Counted from the stretch's first letter, positions 1 through 8,858 are shown. The stretch is DNA of 64,000 bases from Verrucomicrobiota bacterium (GCA_023432225.1 JAEYUW010000046.1:172303-236302); one strand, 5' to 3'. Translations and numbers: made by a program. Notes: generated by a model not told the origin, from the letters alone.

Positions 1-1
1 G

Positions 2-349
2 ATCGACTACATCAACGCCCACGGCACCTCCACGCCCTACAACGACAAATTCGAGACACTCGCGATCAAGAAGGTCTTCGGCGACCACGCGAAGAAGCTC
101 ATGATTAGCTCGACGAAATCGATGACCGGCCACCTGCTCGGTGCCGCCGGCGGCATCGAGGCGGTGATCAGCGTGAAGACGATCGAGACCGGCGAAGTTC
201 CGCCGACGATCAACCTCGAGACGCCCGATCCGGAGTGCGACCTCGACTACGTGCCGAACGTGAAGCGCAGCGCGAATGTGCGCACGGTGATGAGCGACAA
301 CCTCGGCTTCGGCGGCCAGAACGCCGCGCTGGTGTTTCGGAAGATGTGA
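2..349 (+). CDS. fabF: 3-oxoacyl-ACP synthase II (FabF), C-terminal part
   Basis: The reading frame is open from the window edge, so only the last 115 residues are present. It condenses malonyl-ACP with a growing acyl-ACP in cytosolic fatty acid elongation. Two active-site segments of the thiolase-fold family are visible: HGTSTPYND (first catalytic His) and KSMTGHLLGAAGG (conserved Lys and second His). The C-terminal SDNLGFGGQNAALVF block is typical of FabF, where GFGG carries the conserved Phe gate. The N-terminal half with the nucleophilic Cys lies outside the window. FabB and FabF are hard to separate on this fragment, but the ending fits FabF better. Confidence 0.93.
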   Translation: MDYINAHGTSTPYNDKFETLAIKKVFGDHAKKLMISSTKSMTGHLLGAAGGIEAVISVKTIETGEVPPTINLETPDPECDLDYVPNVKRSANVRTVMSDNLGFGGQNAALVFRKM

Positions 350-378
350 GGCGTGCGCAGGGCACACAGCTGATCAAG

Positions 379-434
379 GTGGAGCGCGTTGACCTCAACG
401 CGCTCTGAACCGGTTGAGGTCAACCGGTTCCACC
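379..434. repeat. GGTGGA-bounded double-hairpin element (copy 1)
   Basis: Two back-to-back perfect hairpins, GAGCGCGTTGA/TCAACGCGCTC and GAACCGGTTGA/TCAACCGGTTC, are enclosed by GGTG...CACC ends. The same design with different stem bases occurs at 47974-48029. It follows fabF and begins a cluster of repeats that fills the fabF-DUF4019 gap. Confidence 0.8.
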
Positions 435-451
435 TGCGATATCCGCTTCTT

Positions 452-526
452 GTAGGTTGCGCGCTCGCGCGCAACTTGTCCGTTCGAGTGTGTTCGCGCA
501 ACGTGGCGTGCAAGCGCGCCACCCAC
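452..526. repeat. GTAG-type double-hairpin element
   Basis: The element opens with GTAGGTTGCGCGC, whose inner arm folds on GCGCGCAAC. A second hairpin, GTGGCG...CGCGCCAC, closes it. It is closely related to the element at 38896-38967, which has the same GTTGCGCGC and GTGGCGCG words. The right end has drifted (CCAC instead of CTAC). Confidence 0.7.
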
Positions 527-542
527 CTGGTTACTTCGCTAA

Positions 543-592
543 GGTGGCGCAGGCGTCTCGCCTGCTCCGAGCGTCGAGACGCCTGCGCGACT
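543..592. repeat. Double-hairpin element with GCAGGCGTCTC words
   Basis: GTGGCGCAGGCGTCTCGCCTGC is followed by GTCGAGACGCCTGCGCGAC, so GCAGGCGTCTC pairs with GAGACGCCTGC. It lies directly after the previous element. Together the three elements occupy nearly all of 350-657, where I see no gene. Confidence 0.6.
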
Positions 593-657
593 CACGCCTA
601 TTCTCGCGGCTTGCCGCGCCGCGAACGCGCTGGCATCAGTGGCGGCGCACACCCGCC

Positions 658-1095
658 ATGAATACCCCGTTGCGTCACCTGTTTGCCGCGACGTGCCTGT
701 TGGTTGGCACGCTCGCGTTTGGAGCCGAGGGCAAGGTTGCCGGTTCGGCTGAGGAATCCACGAAGATCGCCCAAGCGTGGCTGAAACTCGTCGATGACGG
801 CAATTACGCGCAGAGCTGGAAAGAGTCCGCGTCGCGTTTCCGCGCCCAGGTCACCGAAGAGAAATGGGTCGGCGCGATGAACCAGGTGCGCCAGCCGCTC
901 GGCGCGGTGAACTCGCGCGAGTTGGCCGAAGCCACGTTTGCCAACGAACTGCCCCGCGCGCCGAAGGGCGAGTATTGGGTCGTGCGCTTTGCGACGGCGT
1001 TCGAGGCCGCGAAGGCCAACGAAGTCGTCACGCTGATGATGGACACAGACGGGCAGTGGCACGTGATCGGATTTTTCATCCGGCCGGCTTCCTGA
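658..1095 (+). CDS. DUF4019 family secreted protein
   Basis: This 145-residue protein starts MNTPLRHLFAATCLLV and has a signal peptide likely cut after LAFGA (about residue 22). The rest resembles DUF4019: an amphipathic helix region (STKIAQAWLKLVDDGNYAQSW), a central MNQVRQPLG block and a C-terminal strand ending DGQWHVIGFFI. The family is small, exported and of unknown function. I chose the ATG at 658 because the signal sequence begins there; the frame stays open upstream only through the repeat cluster. It is monocistronic between fabF and glpX. Confidence 0.75.
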   Translation: MNTPLRHLFAATCLLVGTLAFGAEGKVAGSAEESTKIAQAWLKLVDDGNYAQSWKESASRFRAQVTEEKWVGAMNQVRQPLGAVNSRELAEATFANELPRAPKGEYWVVRFATAFEAAKANEVVTLMMDTDGQWHVIGFFIRPAS

Positions 1096-1249
1096 GTCGC
1101 GCGGCCTTCGCGCGCGGAGCGTTGCTTGTTCCTCGGCTAAAACTGATCGAGGCATAGGGGATTTATTTCTAATAGTCGCCGCGTGCGACGCGCGGCGCGT
1201 TGCCGAAGGCCAGGGAACAGCGCTTTGCTTTGCGCAACCAAGCCCCCCC

Positions 1250-2323
1250 ATGGTTACCCTGAAAAAACGCACCAGCCTCACCGAGAGCGATCCGGAGCGG
1301 TCGCTCGAATTCGAGTTCATCCGCGCGACCGAAAACGCCGCACTCAACGCCGTCCACTGGATCGGCCGCGGCGACAAGGAAGGCGCCGACGCCGCCGCGT
1401 GCGACGCGATCAACGGCACTTTCGACCATATCGACATGCGCGGCGAAGTCGTGATCGGCGAGGGCATCAAGGATGACGCGCCCGGCATTTTTCTCGGCGA
1501 CAGGCTTGGCACGTGGAAGGCGGGATCACCGAAGTTCAACATCGCGCTCGATCCGATCGACGGCACCACGAACATCTCGAAAGGGTTGCCGAACTCGATT
1601 TCCGTCATGGCGGGCGTGCTCGCGCCCGAAAAGGGGAACGCGATGCTGAACATCCCTACGTTCTACTCTGAAAAACTCGCCTACGGTCCGCAGGTCGCGC
1701 ACGCGATGGAGAAGAACAAAGCGCTGCGCTTCGACCTCGATACGCCGGTCGAGGAAATCGTCCGCAAGACCGCGAAGATGCGCGGCAAGAACGTGCGCGA
1801 GGTCGTCGTCGTCGTGCTCGATCGTCCGCGCCACGAGAAGATCATCCGCAGCGTGCGAAAGATCGGTGCGGCGCTGCGCCTGATCAGCGACGGCGACGTC
1901 ACGGCTGCGATCGCGCCGTCGTTGCCGGACAGCGGCGTCGACCTCTACATGGGCATCGGCGGTTCGCCTGAAGGCGTGCTCACGGCGGCCGCGCTCCGCG
2001 CGCTGGGCGGCGGTCAGCAACTTCGCATGTGGGTGCGCGACGACAAGGAGCGCGCGCGTATCGCGAAAGACCCGGCGGCGAAGGATCTCAAAAAGATTTT
2101 CTATGCCGAAGACCTGTGCACGGGACCGGGGGCGATTTTCTGTGCCACTGGCATCACCTCCAGTTGGCTGCTGCCCGGAGTGAAGGTGGTGGGGCGTCAC
2201 GCCACGACGCATTCGATCCTGACGCGCGCGCGCAGCCGCACGGTGCGTTACATCCAGGCGGTGCACGATCTCGACCACAAGACGATCTACCTGCGCAGCC
2301 GGAGCACGGAGACGCTGGTTTAA
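1250..2323 (+). CDS. glpX: Class II fructose-1,6-bisphosphatase (GlpX)
   Basis: A 357-residue cytosolic enzyme of gluconeogenesis that hydrolyses fructose-1,6-bisphosphate to fructose-6-phosphate. The metal-binding signature of the Li-sensitive phosphatase fold is clear at residues 100-110 (LDPIDGTTNIS), preceded by GEVVIGEGIKDDAPG around 66-79. GIGGSPEGVLTAAALRALGG (substrate loop) lies in the C-terminal half. Length is a little above the usual 320-340 because of a short C-terminal extension. The ATG sits in CCCCCCATGG with no Shine-Dalgarno motif. A palindrome and tRNA-Phe follow. Confidence 0.95.
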   Translation: MVTLKKRTSLTESDPERSLEFEFIRATENAALNAVHWIGRGDKEGADAAACDAINGTFDHIDMRGEVVIGEGIKDDAPGIFLGDRLGTWKAGSPKFNIALDPIDGTTNISKGLPNSISVMAGVLAPEKGNAMLNIPTFYSEKLAYGPQVAHAMEKNKALRFDLDTPVEEIVRKTAKMRGKNVREVVVVVLDRPRHEKIIRSVRKIGAALRLISDGDVTAAIAPSLPDSGVDLYMGIGGSPEGVLTAAALRALGGGQQLRMWVRDDKERARIAKDPAAKDLKKIFYAEDLCTGPGAIFCATGITSSWLLPGVKVVGRHATTHSILTRARSRTVRYIQAVHDLDHKTIYLRSRSTETLV

Positions 2324-2344
2324 GGCTGACGGCAAAAAGTCCAA

Positions 2345-2365
2345 AAAGCCGTTGACGACGGCTTT
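2345..2365 (+). terminator. Hairpin after glpX
   Basis: AAAGCCGT and ACGGCTTT form an 8-bp stem 21 bases past the glpX stop. Only a short T run follows, so termination is plausible but weak; it may act in either direction. Confidence 0.4.
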
Positions 2366-2398
2366 CGCCGGCCCTTTTACTCGCCCTTCCAATTTTGT

Positions 2399-2474
<76 letters not shown>

Positions 2475-2478
2475 CTCT

Positions 2479-2517
2479 TTTCGGGCGCCATTCTCTTCGC
2501 GAGGGTGGCGCCCGAAA
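2479..2517. terminator. Convergent hairpin between tRNA-Phe and fRMsr
   Basis: TTTCGGGCGCCA pairs perfectly with TGGCGCCCGAAA over 12 bp. It sits between the + strand tRNA and the 3' end of the minus-strand fRMsr gene, so it can end both transcripts. The T tracts are short. Confidence 0.5.
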
Positions 2518-2521
2518 TCGT

Positions 2522-3016
2522 TTACGGAACGTCCGATGCGCCCAAGAGAATTTGCACGGATTGCTCCAGCCCGCGGGCGTCTTCGGCGTCGAAGCGGTTC
2601 AGCGTCGGGCTGTCGAGGTCGAGCACGCCGAGGAGCTGGCCGCGGTGGAGCAGGGGGACAACCACTTCGGAGTTCGAGGCGCTGTCGCAGGCGATGTGGC
2701 CGGGAAAGTCATGCACGTTCGCCACAACGACGCTCTCGCGGCGCGCGGCGGCGGTGCCACACACGCCTTTGCCCAGCGCGATGCGCACGCAGGCGACCTT
2801 GCCTTGGAACGGGCCGAGCACGAGTTCGCCGTTTTTCAGCAGGTAGAAACCGGCCCAGTTCAGGTCGGGCAGCGTTTGCATCAGGAGTGCGGACATCTGC
2901 GCCAGATTGCACACCCAGTCGCGTTCGCCGTGGAGGACGGCTTCGAGCTGGCGGTTGAACGCGGCGTAGAATTCCGGCTTCGAGCTGGCGTGGATGGCGG
3001 CGACGGCGTGCGACAT
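2522..3016 (-). CDS. msrC: Free methionine-(R)-sulfoxide reductase, GAF domain
   Basis: A 164-residue single GAF-domain protein that reduces free Met-R-sulfoxide in the cytosol. The redox cysteines of the family are in place: CVRIALGKGVCGTAAA holds two of them and HIACDSASNSEVVVPL the third (resolving) one. LNWAGFYLL and GVLDLDSP are conserved fold segments. The frame is open another 47 codons upstream, but that part is Pro/Cys-rich and unrelated, and MSHAVAAIHASSK matches where family members begin. The gene runs opposite to the ECF sigma gene, with about 100 bp between starts. Confidence 0.9.
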   Translation of the reverse strand: MSHAVAAIHASSKPEFYAAFNRQLEAVLHGERDWVCNLAQMSALLMQTLPDLNWAGFYLLKNGELVLGPFQGKVACVRIALGKGVCGTAAARRESVVVANVHDFPGHIACDSASNSEVVVPLLHRGQLLGVLDLDSPTLNRFDAEDARGLEQSVQILLGASDVP

Positions 3017-3118
3017 GGTGATGAGCGGAGAGCAGTAAGCAGGCGCGGCGGGGTGGCAAGGGAGCGATTGCGCGAAAGATGGGAATAAAGCAGTGTGCGG
3101 CGGCTCCCACGCCTGACC

Positions 3119-3664
3119 ATGCCCAGCGACGCCTTCACCCAGCTGGTGGACGCGCATTACGCGCCGCTCTACCGCTTTGCGCTCAGTCTGACGAGAAACT
3201 CGTCGGATGCGTGCGACCTGACGCAGCAGACGTTCTTCATCTGGGCGCGCAAGGGCGATCAGTTGCGCGAGGAAGGGAAGGCGAAGTCATGGCTGTTCAC
3301 GACGCTCTATCGCGAATTCCTGCGCGGGCGGCGGCGGGCGGAACATGTGACGGCGCTGGAGGATTTGCCGCCGGGTGAGAGTGATCCCGCGGCGCCGGAG
3401 GTCGATCTCGTCACGGGCATGGACGCCGGACTGGTGGTCGAGGCGTTGCACGAGGTCGATGAAGTCTACCGCGTGCCGCTGACGCTTTTTTATCTCGAGG
3501 AACTGGCCTACAAGGAAATCGCCGATGCGCTCGAGGTGCCGCTCGGCACCGTCATGTCGCGCCTGTCGCGCGGCAAAGCGCAGCTGCGCGCCGCGCTCGC
3601 GCGCAAGGAAGCCGCGGGTGGCAAGGTCGTGCCCTTCGGCAATACCACGAGGAAGCTCTCATGA
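3119..3664 (+). CDS. ECF-type RNA polymerase sigma factor
   Basis: 181 residues. Region 2 is recognisable in FTQLVDAHYAPLYRFALSLT with DACDLTQQTFFIWARK (polymerase contact and -10 recognition). Region 4 is EVYRVPLTLFYLEELAYKEIADALEVPLGTVMSRLSRGK, a typical helix-turn-helix for the -35 box. The linker is short and acidic, as in ECF factors. The last codons overlap the next gene (ATGA), so translation of sigma and the putative anti-sigma should be coupled. Targets cannot be read from the sequence. Confidence 0.92.
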   Translation: MPSDAFTQLVDAHYAPLYRFALSLTRNSSDACDLTQQTFFIWARKGDQLREEGKAKSWLFTTLYREFLRGRRRAEHVTALEDLPPGESDPAAPEVDLVTGMDAGLVVEALHEVDEVYRVPLTLFYLEELAYKEIADALEVPLGTVMSRLSRGKAQLRAALARKEAAGGKVVPFGNTTRKLS

Positions 3665-4395
3665 AAAACGAGGAAGCCAAATTCGTGCTCCACGCGTATC
3701 GGCCCAACGGCGCCGATGCTGGCGACGCCACTTTCTCGGCCGCGCTCGAGCAGGCGAAGCAAGATCCGGCACTCGAAAAGTGGTTTGCCGCCCAGCAGGC
3801 GTTCGATCGTGCGATGTGCGCCAAACTCGGGAGCATCGCTCCCCCGGAAAATTTGCGCGCCGCGATTCTCACCGGCGCGAAAGTCAGTCAGCCGCGCGGT
3901 GGGGCGACTTGGTGGCGCAGCCCGGTGTCGATGGCGGTGGCGGCGAGCATCGCGCTGTTGCTCGCGGTCAGCATCGCCTTTTGGCCGGCGAACGCATCGG
4001 CGGAGCAGATCGCGGCGTTTGCGATCAACGACACGCTCCGCAAGTCCCACGAGGCGATGGAAGGTCCTGAGGCGGCGGAGTTGCAGGCGATGTTGAGTCA
4101 GGCGGATCGACCGCTGGCCGGAGGCGTGCCGCTCGATTTCTCCGCACTGCGCGCGAACGGTTGCCGCACGATTCGCTTCGAGGGACGCGATCTGTTGGAG
4201 GTGTGCTTTAGGCGAAACGGAAAATGGTTTCACTGCTACGTCGCACGCGCGGCGGACTTCCCGCGTCTCGCGGGCAAGCTGCCGCCCACGTTCACCGACA
4301 AAGACGGTGCCAGTGCGGCCGCTTGGAGCGACGGACAGCACATTTTCGTCGTCGCCAGCAAGGCCGGCCGCGACGCGATTCGAAGCCTGATGTGA
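3661..4395 (+). CDS. Putative membrane anti-sigma factor
   Basis: 244 residues with one membrane segment (about 98-113, MAVAASIALLLAVSIAFW), a soluble N-terminal part that would face the cytosol, and a C-terminal part outside. It overlaps the sigma gene by 4 bp, the usual arrangement for an ECF sigma and its inhibitor. The N-terminus lacks a clear HxxxCxxC zinc motif, so it is not a ZAS-type anti-sigma. The C-terminal region has GCRTIRFEGRDLLEVCFRR and GQHIFVVAS, similar to DUF3379-like or unclassified anti-sigma proteins. The role rests mainly on position and topology. Confidence 0.65.
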   Translation: MKNEEAKFVLHAYRPNGADAGDATFSAALEQAKQDPALEKWFAAQQAFDRAMCAKLGSIAPPENLRAAILTGAKVSQPRGGATWWRSPVSMAVAASIALLLAVSIAFWPANASAEQIAAFAINDTLRKSHEAMEGPEAAELQAMLSQADRPLAGGVPLDFSALRANGCRTIRFEGRDLLEVCFRRNGKWFHCYVARAADFPRLAGKLPPTFTDKDGASAAAWSDGQHIFVVASKAGRDAIRSLM

Positions 4396-4662
4396 CGGCA
4401 TCGGGAACTGGCGCGCGCGCACATCCCGGCGTTTTCCGACGCCGGCGCCAGGGCGACTCGCGGTGCGATGACACGGTCGAGGACCGGAAAAAGAAATTTC
4501 GCTGCCAGCGATTAGGCAAAAGCGTCTCACGCCCAATGCGCGTTAGCCGCGCTTTGCGTTACTCCCTGTAAACGCTGCGACACCGCGGCGCAGGTTGTAA
4601 ATGGCACCGGCTGAAATGCCGCTTGTCAGGGGCGTCGACACGGACTTTGTGCCGACGTCCTT

Positions 4663-5430
4663 GTGATCAAACCCGCCCAAAAATTCCTTTCCGTGTTGTG
4701 CGCCGTGGCGCTCGCGTTGCCCGTCGTGGGCGCGTCCGAGCGGGCGGAAACACTTCGCGCGATCAACTGGGTGGAGAATCCCACGAATCACACGAGGCCG
4801 GGCTCGCGCGGTGAACTGGGGCCTTATCAGTTCATGCCGCAGACGTGGCGACGGCACACGCGCACGCCGTTCAGTCGGGCGGTCGTGCGCGAGCAGGCCG
4901 ATGCGGTCGCGGTGCGGCACTACGAGTGGATCAAGGATGGCCTGCGCGATGCCGGCATCGATCCGAGTTCCTACAACATCGCGCTGGCGTGGAACTGCGG
5001 ACTCGGTGCCGTGAAGTCCGGCCGCATCCCGGCGGTGAGCTATTACTACGCGGAGCGCGTGCAGAATCTCGTCGAACAGCAGCGCGCTCGCAGGCAGGCC
5101 GCGCTGGCGGCGGCCACAACGGAGAACCGGACGCGACCGCCGTTGCCGGCGCCAAGCGCCGATCCCATGCAGGCGACGCAGCCGGAATCGATGTTCGCCT
5201 TCGACACGTCGACGGACACGCCGCCGCGCTTCGTCGTGGCGGCGACCGAACCGCTCTACGCTCCGTCCATTCCGACGGTCGTGACCGCGAAAGCGAATGC
5301 GATCGCGGTCGCCGCGGTCGCGCCGACGCGGCCGACGGAGCTTGGGCCTGACGCTAAAATCACGGTCGAAGATGCACCGATGTTCACGATCAGTCGCGTG
5401 GCGCAGCCGCGCTTTGCGCTGATCCACTGA
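4663..5430 (+). CDS. Secreted lytic transglycosylase-like protein
   Basis: 255 residues with a signal peptide (IKPAQKFLSVLCAVALALPVVGAS). The lysozyme-fold core is about residues 28-125: INWVENPTNHT carries the probable catalytic Glu, GELGPYQFMPQTW is the G-x-x-QFMP motif, and ALAWNCGLGAVKSG is the AYNxG-like segment. After about residue 140 the chain is Ala/Pro/Thr-rich and shows no known domain. It would cleave or bind peptidoglycan in the periplasm. The start is a GTG at 4663; no ATG fits the signal sequence better. A strong terminator follows. Confidence 0.7.
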   Translation: MIKPAQKFLSVLCAVALALPVVGASERAETLRAINWVENPTNHTRPGSRGELGPYQFMPQTWRRHTRTPFSRAVVREQADAVAVRHYEWIKDGLRDAGIDPSSYNIALAWNCGLGAVKSGRIPAVSYYYAERVQNLVEQQRARRQAALAAATTENRTRPPLPAPSADPMQATQPESMFAFDTSTDTPPRFVVAATEPLYAPSIPTVVTAKANAIAVAAVAPTRPTELGPDAKITVEDAPMFTISRVAQPRFALIH

Positions 5431-5457
5431 GCGACACCCCTTTCTTTGCCATAGCCT

Positions 5458-5487
5458 GACGCCGCCCGAAAGGGCGGCGTCTTTTTT
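5458..5487 (+). terminator. Intrinsic terminator of the transglycosylase-like gene
   Basis: GACGCCGCCC-GAAA-GGGCGGCGTC makes a 10-bp GC-rich stem closed by a GNRA tetraloop and followed by six T. Confidence 0.92.
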
Positions 5488-5538
5488 GCGGCGGCGAATG
5501 AAAGCGAATCTCCAGGTCCCGTTCGCTTGCTTGAGCAC

Positions 5539-5603
5539 GGAGCGGAAGGCGTGACGAGGCTTTCGCCGTTCGGGTGCGGCGAAATTCTGACGAATTCCGC
5601 TAC
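5539..5603. repeat. GTAG-family palindrome, AATTCCGCTAC type
   Basis: GGCGAAATTCTGACGAATTCCGCTAC at the right end mirrors GAGCGGAAGGCGTGACG...TTTCGCC at the left. The same right-hand sequence recurs at 47928-47952 with two base changes, so this is a dispersed family and not a local hairpin. It lies just beyond the 3' end of the HAD gene. Confidence 0.65.
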
Positions 5604-5654
5604 CGGCCAACTGGGGCGAGGTGGCCAACGCGCGGCTGACTGCGCGCTGCGATG

Positions 5655-6671
5655 CTACTCCAAGAAGCTGGTCTGCTTCGGCGAGCGCGTCGTCTTCTTG
5701 TCGTCGTCGGGCGAATTGAGATGGCGCGGCGGACGTGCGACGCGTGAGGCGAAAGCGCCTTCGCGATCGGCGACGATGCGCTCGCACATTTTCTCGATCT
5801 GGAGATGCAGCCAGTTCGTTGTCGGACTGTTTTCCGTATAGTCGGCGGGGCCGTAGTGATCGATGCGGCCGGCCTGGCGCAGACGGTCGTTTTGCTCGAA
5901 CTCGGCGCGGACGGCGGGATTGTAGACGGCGTAGGTTTTGCCGCCGCCTTTTTTCACGACGGAGAAACTCGGGACATCGCTCGGGCCGTCGGCGATGTAG
6001 ATCATATTTTGGAGCGGGATGCGGCGATCCTCGGGTGTGACCTTGGCGTTAACGTCGATCGCGGGATTCTTGTTCGTGCCCTTGTTGATCTCGAAGATCG
6101 CGCGCGTCTTCGTCGTGTTGTCGATCATGACGCCGATCTGCGCGATCTCGGCGGCGGCATCGAGGGCGAACTCCTTTTGCTTGAGAAATCCCGGTTGCAG
6201 CGGGTTCTCGATGAACTCGCACGCCCAGATGTGATCGACGAACGGCGCGATCGCGCTGCCGCGGACCATCTCCGCGAGACCTGTGCTGACGATGTAGTGC
6301 TCGAGGACGATCTCGTGCTTCTGGAATTCGGGACGCGCCTTCACCCATTCGCGCGACGATTGGAAGAACTCCGGCAGGCCCGGGTAGAACTTGATCTCGC
6401 GACCGCACTCGCGGAGCACCTTGTTGTTCAGGCCCGCCATCGGACCGGCGAGCACGTAGGTCAACAGGTGGTTGAGATAGCTGATCTCCGGCGAAATGTG
6501 GTAGCCGCGGCGGCGATAGTTTTCCGCGAGCCCGTTCGTCTCCGTCCAAAACGTCTGCTCGTCCACGCCGTAGCGCTTGAACAACGGGGCCTGCATGTAG
6601 GCGGGAATTAGCGTCTTGTCGAAGTCCCAGATGCAGGCGACGATGTTTTGAGTGAAGAGCGGAGAGGCCAT
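5655..6671 (-). CDS. HAD-superfamily phosphatase
   Basis: 338 residues. Motif I is ACIWDFDKTLIPAYM near the N-terminus (nucleophile and acid/base Asp), and motif IV is MIYIADGPSDVPSFSVV. The helical cap between them and the length recall phosphoserine phosphatase-like HAD proteins of the PSPase/HAD-1B type, but the substrate is not evident. The C-terminal 35 residues are charged and disordered (PDDDKKTTRSPK). It stands alone, divergent from prfA with about 105 bp between starts. Confidence 0.85.
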   Translation of the reverse strand: MASPLFTQNIVACIWDFDKTLIPAYMQAPLFKRYGVDEQTFWTETNGLAENYRRRGYHISPEISYLNHLLTYVLAGPMAGLNNKVLRECGREIKFYPGLPEFFQSSREWVKARPEFQKHEIVLEHYIVSTGLAEMVRGSAIAPFVDHIWACEFIENPLQPGFLKQKEFALDAAAEIAQIGVMIDNTTKTRAIFEINKGTNKNPAIDVNAKVTPEDRRIPLQNMIYIADGPSDVPSFSVVKKGGGKTYAVYNPAVRAEFEQNDRLRQAGRIDHYGPADYTENSPTTNWLHLQIEKMCERIVADREGAFASRVARPPRHLNSPDDDKKTTRSPKQTSFLE

Positions 6672-6777
6672 CGCAGAAAAGTTTTACTAGGCGGCGCGAG
6701 CCGCGCCTGATTGGCTTCCGACGCAAGCCGCCCCCTGCGGCTGACGCAATTCGCAATTTCTCACCCGTGCCGCGCGC

Positions 6778-7899
6778 ATGGACCAACTGCCCGACATCTC
6801 TCCGTTTCAGCTCCGCCTCGATGAACTCGATGCGCAGATGGCCGCGCCGTCGTTCTACGCCAACGCGCGGCGCGCCACCGAGGTCACGCGCGAACAGCAG
6901 CGACTGCGCGCGTTGGTCGACGAGTATCGCGCTTACGAGAAACTAGGCCGCGAGATCGAGGAGCATTCAGCGCTGTTGAAAGATCCAAAGGCGGACGCGG
7001 AGTTGCGGGGGCTCGCGGAGATGGAATTGCCGGAGCTGGAGCAACGCCGCACCGCGCTGCACGAGTCGGTGTTGCGCGCGATGATCCCGCCGGAGCCGTC
7101 GGACTCGCGCAACACGGTGATGGAAATCCGAGCGGGGGCCGGCGGCGACGAAGCGAGTTTGTTCGCGGCGGACCTCTATCGCATGTTCGTGCGCTATGCG
7201 GAGGGCCGCGGTTGGAAAGTGCAGCCGATGAGTTCGAGCGCGTCGGATCGCGGCGGATTGAAGGAAGTGATCTTTCTCGTGACCGGCACGGACGTCTACA
7301 AACGCCTGAAATACGAGAGCGGCGTCCATCGCGTGCAACGCATCCCGGTTACCGAGGCCAATGGCCGCATTCACACCTCGACCGTCACGGTCGCCGTGCT
7401 GCCGGAGGCGGAGGAAGTCGACGTGCAGATCGACCCGCAGGATCTCGACATCACCGTGCAGCGCGCAAGCGGTCCGGGCGGGCAGGGCGTCAACACGACG
7501 GATTCGGCCGTGCGCATCATTCACAAGCCGACGGGACTGATCGTGTTTTGCGCTGATGATCGCTCGCAGATCAAAAACAAGGCGCGAGCGATGGCGGTGC
7601 TGCGTTCGCGCTTGCTGAAGCTGAAGGAGGAAGAGGAGCGCGCGAAATATGCCGCGCAGCGCAAAGGCCAGATCGGCACGGGCGACCGCAGCGAGCGCAT
7701 CCGCACCTACAATTTTCCGCAGAACCGCGTGACTGATCATCGCATCGGCTTGACGCTCTACAGCCTGCCTCAAGTGCTCGAAGGTAACCTAGACACGTTG
7801 ATCGAGGCGCTGCAGCGTGCGGAGTTCGAGGAGAAGCTAGCGGAATTGACCGGTGCGCCTGTGATTGCGCGGCGCGGCCCGAGTGACGACGACGAGTGA
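6778..7899 (+). CDS. prfA: Peptide chain release factor 1
   Basis: 373 residues. The stop-codon reading tripeptide is PVT at 190-192 (PxT identifies RF1, reading UAA/UAG, against SPF in RF2). The GGQ motif that triggers peptidyl-tRNA hydrolysis is at 234-236 (SGPGGQGVNTTDSAVR). The N-terminal coiled-coil domain and the acidic EIRAGAGGDEASLFA block are normal. The stop is one base before the prmC start, so the two are co-translated; PrmC methylates the Gln of this GGQ. No Shine-Dalgarno motif precedes the ATG. Confidence 0.97.
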   Translation: MDQLPDISPFQLRLDELDAQMAAPSFYANARRATEVTREQQRLRALVDEYRAYEKLGREIEEHSALLKDPKADAELRGLAEMELPELEQRRTALHESVLRAMIPPEPSDSRNTVMEIRAGAGGDEASLFAADLYRMFVRYAEGRGWKVQPMSSSASDRGGLKEVIFLVTGTDVYKRLKYESGVHRVQRIPVTEANGRIHTSTVTVAVLPEAEEVDVQIDPQDLDITVQRASGPGGQGVNTTDSAVRIIHKPTGLIVFCADDRSQIKNKARAMAVLRSRLLKLKEEEERAKYAAQRKGQIGTGDRSERIRTYNFPQNRVTDHRIGLTLYSLPQVLEGNLDTLIEALQRAEFEEKLAELTGAPVIARRGPSDDDE

Positions 7900-7900
7900 A

Positions 7901-8758
7901 ATGCTGACCGTCCTCGAGATCATCAAGCGCACGACCGAGTTTCTGCAGAAGCACGGCATTGAGAGTCCGCGGTTGAATGCGGAGCTGATCGTTGGTCACT
8001 CACTCGGCCTGAAGCGCATGCAGCTTTACCTGCAGTTCGAGCGACCGCTCGCCGAGACAGAGCTAGCGAAGATCCGACCGCTGGTGAAACGCCGCAGCGA
8101 ACGCGAGCCGCTGCAATACATCGTCGGCACAACGGAGTTCAGCGGACTGACGTTGAAGGTCGATCGGCGCGCGCTGATTCCGCGACCGGAGACGGAGTTG
8201 TTGGTCGAGATTGCGAAGGAGAAATTCGTGACCGGTGCGGCGCCCGCGCGCGTGCTCGATCTTGGCACCGGCAGCGGAGCCATAGCGCTGGCGCTCGCGA
8301 AGCATTTTGCCGAGGCACGGGTGACTGCGGTGGACGTGAGCGCGGATGCGCTGGCGCTCGCGGGCGAGAACGCCGCTGCGGTCGGCTTGGCCGAGCGCGT
8401 GAGCTTTTTGCAGTCGGACTGGTTTGCTGCGCTGCCGAGCGACGCGCGGTTCGAATTGGTCGTGGCGAACCCGCCCTACCTTTCAGATGCTGAAACCAAG
8501 GAGACGACACCAGAGGTGCAGAAGTTCGAACCGTGGAATGCGCTGTCGTCCGGACCCGCGGGGACCGAGGCTCTCGCGGTGATCGTGCGCGACGCCAAGG
8601 CGCGACTCGCGCCCGGAGGCTGGCTGATGTGCGAGACGGGCATCGCGCAACATGCGCAGTTGATGGAGTGGCTGCGCGCGGCGGGTTATGCGAACGTGGA
8701 GTCGCGCAAGGATCTCACCGGGCGCGATCGGTTCGTGCTGGCGAGCGTGGCGGTATAG
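7901..8758 (+). CDS. prmC: Release factor glutamine N5-methyltransferase
   Basis: 285 residues. N-terminal helical domain (1-85), then a Rossmann SAM-binding fold with LDLGTGSGAIALAL at 119-132 and the glutamine-methylating NPPY motif at 190-193 (VVANPPYLS). It modifies the GGQ glutamine of RF1/RF2 using SAM in the cytosol. The frame is open from 7865 inside prfA, but ATG 7901 matches the family start and lies 1 bp after the prfA stop. A GTAG-type repeat follows the gene. Confidence 0.95.
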   Translation: MLTVLEIIKRTTEFLQKHGIESPRLNAELIVGHSLGLKRMQLYLQFERPLAETELAKIRPLVKRRSEREPLQYIVGTTEFSGLTLKVDRRALIPRPETELLVEIAKEKFVTGAAPARVLDLGTGSGAIALALAKHFAEARVTAVDVSADALALAGENAAAVGLAERVSFLQSDWFAALPSDARFELVVANPPYLSDAETKETTPEVQKFEPWNALSSGPAGTEALAVIVRDAKARLAPGGWLMCETGIAQHAQLMEWLRAAGYANVESRKDLTGRDRFVLASVAV

Positions 8759-8778
8759 CGCGCGACGTCGCGGCGCGG

Positions 8779-8840
8779 AAAGTAGCGGGAGCATCTTGCT
8801 CCCGCTCGGGAAAACGGGAGCTGGAAGCTCCCGCTACTTT
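8779..8840. repeat. GTAG double-hairpin element (GCGGGAGC type)
   Basis: AAAGTAGCGGGAGC and GCTCCCGCTACTTT mirror each other at the ends, and each arm also folds on itself (GGGAGCATCTTGCTCCC; GGGAGCTGGAAGCTCCC). A diverged copy with the same words is at 61497-61570. Confidence 0.9.
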
Positions 8841-8858
8841 GGGGGCTCGTACACGAAA